Part shown: positions 1 through 12,900 of the stretch, piece after piece
How the letters are laid out: each line of letters starts with the position of its first letter
How positions within the stretch are numbered: position 1 is the first letter of the stretch
Origin: Monarcha castaneiventris obscurior
Taxonomy: Eukaryota; Chordata; Aves; Passeriformes; Monarchidae
Assembly: GCA_026261815.1 (NCBI GenBank)
Contig: JAMPIT010000493.1
Location: 2,197,001 to 2,261,000, forward strand
DNA length: 64,000 nucleotides
Direction of reading: 5' to 3'
Position numbers and translations under genes: made by a program
The notes under the pieces: model-generated
What the model was told of the DNA's origin: nothing
What the model saw: only the letters and a program-made list of their open reading frames with translations
The model's database searches: none

Positions 1-2630
1 GGACACTGACTGTAGGTGACTCTAAGCAGAATTTGGTAATTATGAACTGATCCTGCCTAGGTCCTCTGAGCGTGAGCATAACTCTGAATTTACTGAATGT
101 GCTCGATGGATTTTTATTTCACACATCATGGCTAGCCCAGCATACTGTGACCTGAAGAACCTCACTGTTATTTGTATTATTGATATTTGTACTATTTTAG
201 GTGTATCGGGATCATATTGTACTGGATTTATAGCTCTCTGACTCCTGAAAATGTTTTCGATGCAGTGGCATAAAGCCTGACATAAATCTATGACAATCAT
301 TCTGATAATCCTGCTTAGATACAATTCATTCACTCCACTCCTTGTTGTGCAGAGTGGTTGAGTTTTTAGAGAAGAGAGATTCAGGTGCCTAAACAGTGAT
401 GTATAATCCAGAAAAGAGCTGTCAGGATCCAATTTTACAGCACTTCTTCTGTCTGCTTTCACCTCTCCTTGTGTGTGTACAGATAACTGATCAAACCTGT
501 TCAGTTTTCCCTTCAAGTGTGAGGAGTTGAGATTTGAACCAGTTGTTCCTTGGACTTTGGGGAATTACAGTCCTTTAGCTGAGCACCTGGATTCAACATT
601 TACTTTAGTTTGCTTAAATTATCAACAGCATTTATGAAATTATCAGTCTGGTCAGAAATTAATATAAAACTGTGAAACTCTGCTTCTAATTTAAATTTCA
701 AGCTGCCTGGAAAGAGATGACTTCACTTACTACTTGGCTGTAATTGAAAACCAGGCTTTCAGGAAAACAAGTTTGAAATTCTCCTTTTTATCTCTCACCT
801 TTTAAAAGCTCTTTGTGTTCTGTATCTGTTCAGCTTCACTGTGACTCTTTAAATAAAGAAACTAAATTTCCATCTTGTGTTGTTATAGAATAACTTGAGA
901 GATAAAATAAAGGTAATTTTTCCCTTTTACCTTTTGTGCAGAGTTTTGTAAAGTGTCTTTGTAAGTTAGAAAAACCTAGGATATGCAAGAGAAGGCTATT
1001 GAGGGCTTGCTATATGAATACTAGAAAGAGTTCTATTTTTAAACAAAAATCATCCTTGCAGCACAGGATAGACGTATATCTGACACAACCTTTGTGAGGT
1101 TTTTATCTCTGTGGTGTGCCCCTATTAGAAACATCTTTATGAACTCTTCTAGTTGATATTCAGTTTAAAAGAATTCTAGGTTAACCTTCTGAAATACCTT
1201 AGCATTACTTAGCTGCAATATGAGGGTTAAGTTAGGATGAGGATTGAAGTTTTCCACAGTAATTCGTTGTTGTCATTGAGGAAATATTTTCTAGTTCAGA
1301 GACATTCTGCTTTATTCTTCTGGGATAAGCAAATAACATTTTCTTTTTTTTCCATGCTTGTTATTTTGGTTGTATTTAATCATACTCTGCATTGTGATGT
1401 TTCATTGCCAGCAGTCCCCCAGCAAGATCTTCTTGTGGTGTTTTTGTTCCCACATCAAAAGTATTTGTTACTGCACATGCAGAGCTCTGGCCTGACTGCT
1501 CACGTCTCTCTGGGGTTTAAAGCTCTGTAAACATCGATACCTGGAAGATTTATGAATGCTTAGGGAAAATAAACCAAGGAAATTTCCCATCTGTTCTTGA
1601 ACAGAACTTGATTATTGGAAATTTGTGTTCAGAAATACTAAAACACTGTGGTGTTAGTTCTCATGGACAAACACATCCTCAGTAGGAAGCACCAACAAAC
1701 TCAGGAAGAGAAATGGAGAGTTTCAGTCTGATGGGAGTGCAGCAGTTGGTATAAAACAGGATCATCTTACTTTGCATGAATAATTGAGTCCTGTGGTACC
1801 CTGAAGGTTTCGTGTAGACTTCAGACTTTGGGAGGAGCAAACAGCAGCGCTCTGTCCAGTCACACTCCTGGGGTTCTCCTCAGCTTTTTCCTTGTCTAAT
1901 CAGAGATTTGTAAACAGTTCAGTGTTTCCATGAAATTGCATTAATATGTGTCTGTGCAGATACAGGTAATATGTAATCCTGCTACTATTCTCTGGTACAT
2001 ATTGGAAGCTATTTCTGAACACCTACTGGCATAATAAGGCTAAAATTAATATTTAACCTGTACAGATACAGAACACTATTGAATAAGGAGCTGTTGCTCA
2101 AATGGGTGTATTGTGCTTCAGTGACCAAATCAAAATGGGGTGTCTGCATTGTTCTGCCATGAACAAGACAAATCAGAATATGTGGGGGATTGTCCTTATT
2201 TTATATTAACTAAAAGGAATGGGGGGTATTATAGGTTATGGCACTGTTGTAGGATTGTCTGGTGTTACTCAAGTTCCAATTTTCATTTGCTGGACTAACT
2301 TTTGATTGAAATTTTGCATTCTAGATGTCTGCCTATGGAAAATTTCCTTTGAAAATTTCAACCAAAATGGTTCAAATTTTCCCAAGAATGAGGTTATTGG
2401 AAAGATACTCCTCAGTGCTTTCTAGAGCCCTTTAAAATCTGTAACTAATATTTGAGCAGAGCAACTGTACTATATTATCTTATGAACATAGAAGGGGGCT
2501 AGTAAGGACTGCATAGATCATCTTAATTCTTGGAGTTGCCATGTTTTGAATGTTTATTTTATGACACTGTTTTGTTGCCACGTGGGTGTAGAGCAGTTTA
2601 ACCCAGGGGATTTATCTCATTTTGCTTTAG
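1..2630 (+). other. 3' part of an upstream B3GNTL1 intron
   Basis: This stretch is non-coding by every test I could apply by eye. It is AT-rich, with stops in all frames of the sense strand and no GT2 N-terminal motif (a DSDD-type donor site would be expected on the preceding exon). It ends in a normal polypyrimidine tract and TTTAG acceptor. A 158-codon open frame on the minus strand at 40-516 shows no recognisable domain. No mobile element was recognised. Confidence 0.8.
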
Positions 2631-2726
2631 ATCGTTGGTTGCCAAGTCAGAAGAGAGCCCCTGGACTCTACTGAACGATACACTCGCTGGATCAATAACC
2701 TAACCCAGGAACAACTTCTTACACAG
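2631..2726 (+). CDS. B3GNTL1: B3GNTL1 internal coding exon (first of four in window)
   Basis: This 96-nt exon reads 32 codons in phase 0 without a stop, beginning [10 protein letters not shown] and ending [11 protein letters not shown]. It is preceded by the acceptor tttgctttag and followed by the donor gtattt. The stretch [13 protein letters not shown] is recognisable as the middle of B3GNTL1, a GT2-type glycosyltransferase-like protein thought to transfer GlcNAc. By my recollection of the roughly 360-residue vertebrate protein it covers about residues 137-168. This segment follows the Asp-containing donor-binding part of the GT-A fold, which would lie on exons upstream of this window; I looked for that exon in 1-2630 and did not find it. 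The frame joins without change to the exon at 47170. The enzyme's exact substrate is poorly established, so the name is by homology only. Confidence 0.92.
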
Positions 2727-3528
2727 GTATTTTGGTTTCAGCTGTGTCTGAAATTACAGCAGGAAAATAGAGCAAGAGGTTTGTTTGGATGGATTTTTTT
2801 TTCAGTCATAAGCAATACTTGATAGTTTCTTCAGGTTATCAGATTCTCATATTTAAACACCATTTGCTCAAGAGAAGCCAAGGTTATGCATGTGATCATT
2901 ACAGGATGATGACTTGACACTGAGTGAGGATGAAGCTTTCAGGTTTGGAGTGAGCCTTACACATCTCATTGCTGCCTGTGGTTAACTACATGTGCTTTCA
3001 TGTTCTAAAATTAGGGTTTGCTTTTCAAAAAGTGTGTTTGTATACAAAAGGGAGGAAAAAAATTTCTTTCTTGAGAATGATTCTTCTCCCACCCAAAGTA
3101 GTGACCACTCCTGTATCTGTTGAAGTTTTCCTTAGGATCACTTGAAACCAGCAGTTCTTCAGACACTAAACATCGAGCTCATTTTCCATGTTTGTAAGTG
3201 AGATGCGTCTTGTGCAACTGAAGATGACAGTTTTGGCATAAAGAACAGTTGTTTCATTAGGCAGGAGGCCAATGCTGAACTAAAATAGAGACTAAAAGAG
3301 ACTTTGGCAAAAACAAGTTAAGCTGTGGAAGAAATCAATCCAGCTTGTGGAGGAACGTTGTGCAGAATATAAGAAATCTAATGGATGGTTAGCAGAAAAC
3401 ATCCCAGCAGGCTTTAAGATCCAAGTACTTGGGTTTGGGTTTTGGGATGCTATGTTAGGAAGACATTTGGTTTTCATTTCCCTGGATTTAAGTGGTTGAA
3501 AAGATTAACATATCCTTATTTGTTAGGC

Positions 3529-3556
3529 TTCATTATAAACTGTTCATTATAAACTG
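3529..3556. repeat. 14-bp exact tandem duplication
   Basis: The unit ttcattataaactg occurs twice back to back (3529-3542 and 3543-3556). It looks like a simple replication-slippage duplication and has no obvious function. Confidence 0.9.
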
Positions 3557-6500
3557 TGTTCCCCGTTACCCCAACTCCAAAAACCTCTTCACAGGCCCTG
3601 CCATGGTCATTGTAACACAAGGAGTAATCTACAGACCTTGTTTTAAAATCCCCAGTGCTATTGTGGGTCCCTGTAATTCACCAAGGGAAAGTAATTACAG
3701 GAAAAGTTGCCCATGGAATATTTGGATTTGCCTGTGAGTGTGGCATTAGAAAAAACCACAGTTTTAAACCAGTATATTTATCTGACAGCAGCATCTGGAT
3801 CACTAGGTAGGTGAAGAGAAGGAAAAACTTGAGGATGTAAAAGCTTGTTCTGCACAATCTGAAGTGTTTCATCTAATGGCCACTGGATCTTTGATGAATT
3901 AAGTGGAAAATTAAAGCAAATATTCGGATTTTGAGATTATGTAGAAAAACCCCCTCATTTTAAATAAGATGGGAATCTGTGTTCTGGAAGAGATGATTTA
4001 ATACAGTGTCTCCAACACTAGGATGCAAATAGGATGACCTGGGAAGTCCCTTGCAATCTTATGTGCTACAAATACCTCTTCAAGCGTTAATAAACGCATT
4101 ATTTTTGCATATAATTTAGAATCACGCATTTTACAGGTAGATTAGCAAATTTGGATGATACATTGGGTTTGGAACTAGCAGATGAGATTTATAGATTCAC
4201 ACTATTTATGTGTTCCTCATTATTTTATAACGTGCTACCTGTTCTCCACTAAGTTTTATGCAGAAACAAAAGTTCCTCAAGGACGTAGATTTCTGAGAAT
4301 TCTATGAAAGTCTGACGTTTTGGAGAAATTGTGCTGCACCAGCTGCAACTCATATGTTGTTAAGCAACACAGAATCCCCTTGAAGGGAGATTTTAGGTGC
4401 CCAATCACCAGACAAGCTTTAGCTGTGACTCAAGCCTGGGGCAGCTTGGCTTTTCCAGCTTAGGAGCTAAAATTCTGTTTGGTTTCCAGAGCATGTGAGC
4501 ATGTGGCACTTCTGCTTTTGTATCCGTTCTTACGATTAGAAATTCAGGTAGAGGGATAATTATTTTGCTTTTTCTTACTTAAAAAAGTATGGGGCAGAGG
4601 AGGAATTGGGAGTAAAAGCCATCTCAGCTGTACTCTAATAACCAGGGTATGAATCAATTATCTAAGGTTAGGCCTGATTTGTCCCACTCATCTACCCCAA
4701 TACATCATATGCTTTATTTTGGGTGTATTTTTAAAACTCTTTTCAGTACATAAACCCCAAAAAAGCCTATCATGATGGACCTGTGCCAATGGATTTGTAG
4801 AATCTCTGGGAGGAGCAGTCCTTCAGGGAATTCAGGAAATTTTGCTTTAATTTACAGCACATTAATCTGCAGCAGATTCCTGGAGTGAAAGCATGTTCAG
4901 CTTTTTTTTTAGCTGTCTCTGTACTCAGTGCCCAGCTCTTTCCAGTCACTTCTGCTGCATTTCTGCACTGTGCACATGCAGATTATTTGTGCTGGAAATT
5001 GGGAAACCAGGCGATCAATGGAAGAAGGAAAAAGAGCCAACTGTCAGGATCATGTCATCCCCTACCATAACATTTATGTTATCAATCAGGTAACACCCTG
5101 TGGCACTGGATTGCTCCACTGGGCCGTGCCCAAAGGCAGCTTTGGGAGTGGTGGTTGGGAGCAGATGTTTTGGGAGGTGCCTCCAGACACCTCTGGGTTT
5201 AAACTGCTTGAGTCAGTACCAGATTTTTGGATCAAATGTCCATCCCCAGTCCTCATGCTGAGAAGATCATTCAATACAAAATGCTGCCAGCATTTTAACT
5301 TTTCCCTTAGCCCTGGCCTCTTGATGCTTACTCATCCGTTAAATGTTTCTCTAAACAATTATACTCTATCATTCCAAAGATACTTTATGGTATGTGTGAA
5401 ATTTCAGAATTTCACAGAGAGTGTGGTGGGAGTGAGAGAGCACAAAGAGAGCATGATAATGAAAAAACCTACTTTTAAAAAGATCAATATTTGCTTCTTC
5501 AATGTTATCTTCTGTATAAATGACAGGTGATTAAACCACACTTTATGGGTATACTGATATAAACCTTAAATACATGTGTTCTGGAGGACTTGCTCTTTCT
5601 GGCCAAGAGTAAAAAACAAATAAAAATGGATAATTGTAACTGTTCAGTAAGTGCAGATTGCAGTGACAGGTACAGGAAGAAAATGAGCAAACAAATTAAG
5701 AGAACTGACTGCTTTGATGTTGAAGTAAGTGGAAAAAAATGTAGTTTAAACCTAATCCAACGGGATATCCGAGTCCAAATTGTGCTTGTAAATGTGATTG
5801 AGGTTTGATCGTGCAGCCTTTCGTTTACACTGGAAATGTTTACTGGGCTGTGTAAGTGAAAAGATCTGAATGGTTTTAAGGTTAGATTAATTGCACAAAT
5901 ATTTATACAAGTCATTTTTAAGGCCTGTTGCTGACTGTAAGTAGAAGAGCTGAGTTCCTGTCCACAGCTGTTAAATCACTGCTTTAGGTTAGTTTAGTCT
6001 CTCAGCCTGTGAAGTTTTCTGTTCAGCTTGAAGCACAATTCCATCTACCATGTTTTCCTCCTCAAAGACAAGACACTTCCATGCCCTCACGTGGTTGTTC
6101 ACTTAGGAAGCAGGCAGCAAACTTAGAGTGACTCCTGAGGAGACTCCTGCCCAAAAGGAAGGGCCTGTGGATGATAAGGCTGGATTGTCCTAATGTAGAT
6201 AAAGAGCTGTCCCAAAAAGCCACAGTGATTCTGGATAGCTGTGTCTGTATGACCTCCTGATACATGCTGGACTTTGCAGGTTGTCTTGGAGCTCTTGATG
6301 TTGGATAAATCTGGAAATTGTCACAGGTGATTTGTAGTTCTTAGCAATAATCTCTGCCAACCACCTGCCAGAAGAGCAATAATTAACATTTTTCATAGCA
6401 CACACCTCTCTGTGCTATAATAGGCACCTGTTACATTTTACTGACAGCTTTAAAAGCTGTGCTTTTCTACTTACTAAGTCTTCCTGTATTAGAGTTTAAT

Positions 6501-7000
6501 TAATATTTGATAAAGATTCGTGCTGCAAATCAGCATTTGCTACAGATGCTCAGTTTGGAAATAGATCCAGCATTGTGGTGGAGTCAGAGCATGTAGCTTG
6601 TTTTTAAGGCAAGAGGGACCTGACAGCATGGCTGGACCTTTTCCATAAATTCAGTGCACTCAGTATTGCATTATCATCATGTGTCTCAATAGGGAACTTC
6701 TTAGTGGTCAAAAGCTGGTAGGAGTAGATTGCAAGTAGGATGAATTTCCCACGTGGGCCACAGATTGAATATCTGTGGCTTAGAGCAGCTGTTTTGTCTA
6801 CCTGCAGACAGAAACTTCCACGTTATTAGTGCTTGGGTTGGCTGTCTGTGTGTCACAACTGAAATAATAATCAAGGCAGCAATCTGAACGGGGGTGTGTG
6901 CCATGCCTGCTGTCTGGTTATGTCAGTAGAGGCAAAAACTGGCCAGAGGGAAAGGCTTTCTTACTTAAGAATGAATAAAACATGAAAAGGCTGATTGAAA

Positions 7001-7028
7001 TCCCCCCCATCCTCTCCCTCCCCCCCAT
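7001..7028 (-). repeat. C-rich tract; minus-strand G-quadruplex motif
   Basis: The + strand has two C7-8 runs separated by a short CT-rich linker. The minus strand therefore has at least four runs of three or more G with loops of seven bases or fewer, the usual G-quadruplex pattern. Because the gene is on the + strand, the structure would form in the template DNA and not in the pre-mRNA. Confidence 0.55.
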
Positions 7029-9415
7029 CTTTGCCACTATTAATGGCTCACTTGTGTTTGTTGTCTTTCAATAAAGAGATACTCAGCACTTTCTTGGGAT
7101 TTTTTTGATCTCTGTTTCCCCTTCCTTGACCCATGTTACCTAAAAATGTGGCATTAATAGTGAGGTCTTGATGCTTTTCTACTGAGTGAAAAAGCCAAAG
7201 TTACTGGTTATTACAGCAGATTCTAGCAGTTTGTATGGGATTGAGCCTGTACCATATAAGAAAAAAACAACTGGCTGCTTCCTTTTGTGGTTGGTTGATC
7301 CTTGTTCTCCTCTGGAGGAGAATGAACCAAAGTTTCACAAGCTTGACAGTGTTTATATTTACATGTGAAAATACATGTCAAAGGGTTCATGGAATTCTAG
7401 AAAGTTTAATGAGAAGTGGCTTAGCCACATCTGTGAACTCAAAGCACAATTAGAACTTCCCAGTGAGGCTTTATGAAAAGGCAGCTCAGGGTCACATATT
7501 TTGAACTTAGAAACAGGTTTGCTGGAATTCAGAAATGTATGCAGCTTGTGCTTTGTGTGTGCAGTTTTGCATGAGTTTAAAGGTGTCCCATAGGGGAAGG
7601 AGTGTTAAATAACTTGTATTTTTCCTCTTCGTATCTTGTTTGATAATTTGCATAATTAAACAAGGCTGGAATGTGGCTCATAATACATGGTAATGTTTAA
7701 ATGGAACAGAAATATTGTAATATAGTATAAAAGGGACTTGTGATTACGATAAGTTTGACTTTATTCCAAAATGTTCTTGGTGAATGCAGCATTACAGCAT
7801 GACAGATTCTTGTATGGCAGAAAAAGCCTGATATGATTTTGATGGACATAGAAATGAAACTGCTAGAAAGCAGCTATTTTTGATGTCAGCTATGATTTGT
7901 TGCAGCTGATGATATTTTCTTGTATTTTTAGTAATTAATCATACCCATAAGGAATGCAACAGATTTGCATCCCTAAACACCATTTTTTTGAGACATTTGA
8001 CGTAGGAGGTGGACAGGCAATGCCAAGTGTAAAGGAAAACTGTCAAGGATTAAATTTTCAGAAATGCATAATTGGCTTTCCAAGTTATTATTGCCATTTA
8101 TGTCTCCTCAATACTCTTGAAAAGTACTTTGAAAAATAGGGCAAGATGTTAAAATAAATTGAAGACTCAGCTGTTAATGCAGAGCTGCAGTTGAGGACAT
8201 GGATGGAACCAATAAGTAACTTCCAGTTTCTGAGTGCTCCACTTAACTCTTGTTTGATCTTCCATATTTATCCTGCTGATGTGCTTGTGCTGACTTCCAA
8301 ATAAACAGCCCTTAAGCTTCACTTTGGGGTTTTAGATATTGACTTTTATAGTTTCAGGAACTGTACTTTTGCCTCTTTTTGAGGGACAAAATCTAGTCTT
8401 TATTTTAAAATAATAGGATATTGAAGTAGCCCTAACTTTTTTTTTTTCCTTTCAAAACAAAAAGCCCACTCCAAATACACATTGCCAACTCAGGGAAGTT
8501 TATTTTTCAGTTGGTTGGCCATATGTGAGAGCACAGAGCTGATACACCCTTCACTTCTGTAATTTGCTTTCTTTGAATTTGAAAATCCAAGTGCTGATTC
8601 CACAAAAGAAGGGAAATATTTTTACTGTGGCTTCTAGTGCAATAAAAATTATGGATGTTAAACATATTGTATCTGCAATGCAGCTCCCTCTTGTAGCCTT
8701 ATACATAGGAAAAAACATTTCTTTGTCTCTTGCACCTGGGCTCTGAACAGTTTTTCACTGTTTTAAAAATTGTGAATGAGCATGAGTTAAGCACATTCTA
8801 TTTGATCTGTCACACTCAAGATTTTGTTCCTTAATACTTTTTTATACTGACTTCACTGGGCCGTGTTTGACATTTGTCTCTACAGTAGTTGTTGCATTTC
8901 TGATTTTTTAACTACTTAAGGAAGCCGAGTTTTAAAATATTTACATCCACCATATCCTCTCCTAAGTATTAACAATATATGTTATACTGTTATGTTGAAT
9001 TTATAGTTTTCCTCTCTGTGTTGTAAAAAAGCCAGATTCATTGTTCAATCCGACAGCTTTGGAGTATAAGAATCCAGATTTAATGAGTAATTCAGTTTTT
9101 ATGTATTTTTTTTTCTTAGTACTAGTGTGACAAACTGGGACATGGGATTTTTATTCTGTTTTTACAGTCTTGGCCAAATGGACTGTGATTAGAAGTTCTT
9201 GAGCTGAAGTTGTGCATGTAAAAAAATCACAGTGAGCTTTTCAGTGCATTAGCTTGGATCAGTGTGTCTGTGAACAGCGTATCCTCTTTCATAGAAAATG
9301 GACTGTCTGTTCACTTATGGCAGTTTCATCATCTCAGAGGTGAGAAGCACATCCAGTTCCACTGGTGCCTTAAAGAACCTTGAAATGAAACAACACACTT
9401 TGGAGATTATATTAG

Positions 9416-9790
9416 TGTAGGAGGTGATAAAAAGGCTAGTCTTTATTGGAGGTCTCCAAGGGGCAGATATGGAAAATGCCCACCCCTGCACAGGGTGAAT
9501 GCAGTTTTAGAAGTTTAGCAAATTAGCACAACTGACAAAAATCCCCAGTTAGAGACAAAAGTGGTGAGGTAATTCCTCCTCAGTTCAACCCTTTTCTGAA
9601 TACTCCCCGCTCTAGATAGGAACTAAACTCTGTTTATGAAAATGTGTCTCCAAGAGCTGGTTTCAGCCTTGGCTCCCAGAGAGCTGAGATAGGACAGGGG
9701 CCTTGGACCCCCAGCTTGGAGCCTCTGGAATGTGTTTTGTCTTTCTGCCTGTCAAGGTAGGGAAAAGTACTGGGGCTAGCTACAAATACA
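9416..9790 (-). mobile_element. Candidate solo LTR of an endogenous retrovirus, antisense to the gene
   Basis: Read on the minus strand, the block carries a polyadenylation signal within ctccaataaagactagcc near 9440, followed by a short segment with an LTR-like R/U5 look. GC-richer sequence with few stops of the host AT-rich type lies upstream of it. The + strand left end TGTAG at 9416 could be a terminal TG. A matching CTACA lies around 9780-9812, but I could not fix the right boundary or find a target-site duplication. No gag, pol or env sequence is next to it, so it would be a solo LTR. The family is not identified. Confidence 0.45.
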
Positions 9791-9834
9791 GTAATAGGCT
9801 ACAGAGCTACAAAAATATGTGTAAAGAATATAGA

Positions 9835-9937
9835 GAATATATAAATTATATATAAAAATATATAAATAAAATATATAAAAATATATAAATAAAATATATA
9901 AAAATATATAAATAAAATATATAAAAATATATAAATA
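9835..9937. repeat. AT-rich tandem array, about four 23-bp units
   Basis: A 23-bp unit made of aaaaatatataaataaaa plus tatat is repeated head to tail about four times, with a degenerate start. It contains almost no G or C. Open frames reading IYIFIYFIYIF on the minus strand are an artefact of the array. It lies next to the candidate LTR. Such DNA unwinds easily and is likely to vary in length between individuals. Confidence 0.9.
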
Positions 9938-12900
9938 CCAGCAAATGCTGCTGGTAAGCAGAGTAAGAGGGCTTAGTAATTGCTGCAAACTTCTTTGATT
10001 TCTTCAGAGCTACTGAAACAGAAGAAGCAGATGTTACTACACTTCTTTTTATTAGACTAATTGGGTACTCTGCATTTACGGTGTTGAGTTTATTGGAGTA
10101 GATCTGAATCATGCTTGTCAACATAAAAGATAGGTGTTCAGAAAGTTTGTGTAGTAAAAGGAATTATTATTTTCAGGTGTATAATTCCAGAGCATGCCAG
10201 GTGGTCTGTATTTATTTTGGATAATTCTTTGCATACCTATACTGTAATAATGTCAGAATGAAATAAATATAGTCATAAATGTATGAATCTCAGGGTTATG
10301 ATTATTTTATAAAGTAGAAAAGACAAATTGAGGAAACAGCTTGCTGTCTAGTGAATGGTTCAAATTTTACTTAAAAGAATGTTTTAATCTTTCTAACTTT
10401 GGAGGATTTATCTAGCCACAAAAGACAAAATGAGTGTGCTGTCTGTAATGTAGCACAAACAGTCTTTTGCACTTGATGTGCTTGGTCTGCCTCTGGTTTG
10501 ATTTTTGTCTTCTCTAGTGTACACCTTTTAAGCCCCTTTGCCATGTTCTGTGTTCAAAGCTAATAAAACAGGGTCCAAGTTTGTTTCACTGACAACTGAA
10601 ATTTATTTTGAACATTCATTCCAGAATTTTATTTTTCTGAAACCCATTGGTTTGACACTGTGTAATTCTGGGGACTTTAGGACTGTATGGGTCGGTCTTA
10701 CACTCCATACTCTTATATTCTGTATTTTTTTGGGTGTATTTTGTTGTGTGTTTCATTTTTGCCATCTTCCACTGCAACTTTTGGAATTGGTTGTTCTGGC
10801 TGTGACAGCACCCAATGGCTTTCACTTTCTCACTTCATCCTTGGTTTCATCTCTTCCCTTATATAATTTTGTCTTTCCCTGATGCTTCACGAAAGAGCCA
10901 CAAGTTCACCACATCCTTAATTGCCCATTCATTTTGCGAGGAGCAGATTGCTTAGTAGTTTTTAATGAAGACACTGAAATTTCCACCTAGGAGTACAAGA
11001 AAGTAGCAGAGGAATAGTCATCTTAATAGTCAGGAGAAAACAGTTGTGTGTCCATGAAACGCTCTCTCACAGTCAAAGCCTCAGGGGAAGGAGGTAAATT
11101 GGTCACCAGGTTGGCAATTGCATTTAAAAGGGTTTTAATGTTTCTGAGAGAAACCAGACTGTGCAAGTGCTCACACACTTTTACACACTTCACTTGGAGC
11201 ACTGGCAGGCCAGCAGGGTAATACTGAACCCACTCTAGCAAGAAGCAAATGAACTGTCGCAGCATTTACAGCTGGGAAAATGCAGGGAAATCTCAGCTTT
11301 ATTATCACAGAAGCCAGAAGGAGAGATCAAGAAGTCATTGCAGTGGTCCAGGATATAGAGTGGGCTTCAGCAACTCTCTATAAGAGCCATGTTTAGCTTT
11401 ATGTTCTCAGTGTTCTGTTCCTTCTGTGCATTTCCTGAGTATTTAAGCTAAAGGAAAATAGATTTTTTTTCCTAGTATTGTCTCATGTGCAGCCAACAGT
11501 CAACCTGTGCTTTGCGCAGGAGTCACTTAAGGAAACTTTAGCATGTTATGTTCTGGCCCTGGAAAACTGTCTGAGAATTACCCTGGCAGGGACTGACTCC
11601 CTGTGTGATTTGTTGTTTAATTATTTCTGTTTCCATTCTTCTGCTTCTGCTGCTCATGTAGAGTCACATTGCTAATGAGGGTTGCACACAGGCTGTTGTG
11701 CATCTCCCTTTTTCCTTTCTCCTCTTCCTTTGTAGCCAGGCCTAGTGACCATCTAAAATTGTAAGTGTGGCCATGTCCCCAGAGTTTCATCCATACCCTT
11801 CACATTGGCACTCTTCTGTTATAAATAAATAAATAAGTCTGTGGTTGTGAAATGAAAATAGATTAGAAACTGCTACATTTGAATGTTTGACAGTCTTAGA
11901 ACCCCTGATGGCTCACTTGAAAGAGTAGCAAAATTGAGGTTTCAAGTGGCAGTGCTGCTAAGCTGTCCTCAAATGTGTTTCCTCTTTGAACTGAGACTCG
12001 GGTCATGTTGAACGTGTCCATTAGTGCATCTGCATCCTCACTTTTTTAGGGCTGAGATGTTTTGAGTTGAGGTTTGTTGTACTTGGCATGAAACAAGCAG
12101 TCAGAGGCATCACAGCTACTTCTCATGGAGGTCGCTACCTCCACCAGTGGGCTGGTGCTCCATTGCTCTCCAATATTTGAAAATAATGTATTATCTCTAC
12201 TGCCAACATTTATTTGGCCACCTGACCTTAGAAGGGAATAACCAGTATCATCAGCTTTTCCTACCTCCCCTAAATTCCATTTTAATAGCATCTTTCAGAA
12301 GAATGTAAATCTTAACCTACAAGCAAAACAGGTTCTCTCTTAATTTCAGCATCAGATTTCGCGTTCAAAAAGGAAAAAAAAGAAAAACACAAACCAAACA
12401 GCCTTTGGAGTCAGTAGGAGAGATTTTTTTGTGTGTCATAAAATTATTCATAGCTGTGCAGAGCAGATGTTGGCAATTAGAAGGGAACAGAGGCTGGTCT
12501 GTGGTCTCCTCTGTTTCACGTGGGTAGATGAAGGCTCGAGGCTGTGGCTATTTCCTGTCAGCGCAAGAGCAGGTCCTGGGGGCTGCAGCCCAGTCACATC
12601 ATACAAAGTCACTTTTGTGTGGCCTTGGTTCTGTCCCTGGGCTGAAAGAATAATGGTGCTGGAAGGCTCAGTGTTCTGGTCTGAGAGATCTATGGCCATT
12701 GATACAAAATTACGGGTTGAAAAGTTTTTATGGATTTTGTGTTTCTTTGCTAGATGTTTGCCTCCTCCTAAGAACAGCTGACCCTTTCATTTACTGCAGT
12801 AATTGCCACTGTGTCATTGCACATTTTAATTCTTTTAGCTTGAACCATATTTAAAGCACAGTCCCTCCCAAATTTGAATGTATTTTTACACAGTGACTTA

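Larger units (their letters stand above)
2727..9415. other. Intron segment, mostly unique AT-rich DNA
   Basis: Nothing functional can be assigned here. It contains a 14-bp tandem duplication near 3529, a C-rich tract near 7001 and a 200-codon open frame at 4928-5530 with no recognised domain. The many T and A runs and stops in all frames fit ordinary avian intron. Confidence 0.6.

Noticed and set aside
40..516. 158-codon minus-strand open frame
   Set aside because: No recognisable domain. Frames of this size are occasionally expected by chance across six frames of 64 kb.
1..2630. Search for the upstream B3GNTL1 exon with the DSDD-type donor-binding motif
   Set aside because: No matching codons with splice sites were found. 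The exon must lie before the window.
9776..10124. Minus-strand frames rich in Ile, Tyr and Phe
   Set aside because: They translate the AT-rich 23-bp tandem array and the adjoining sequence. The apparent membrane-like protein is an artefact.
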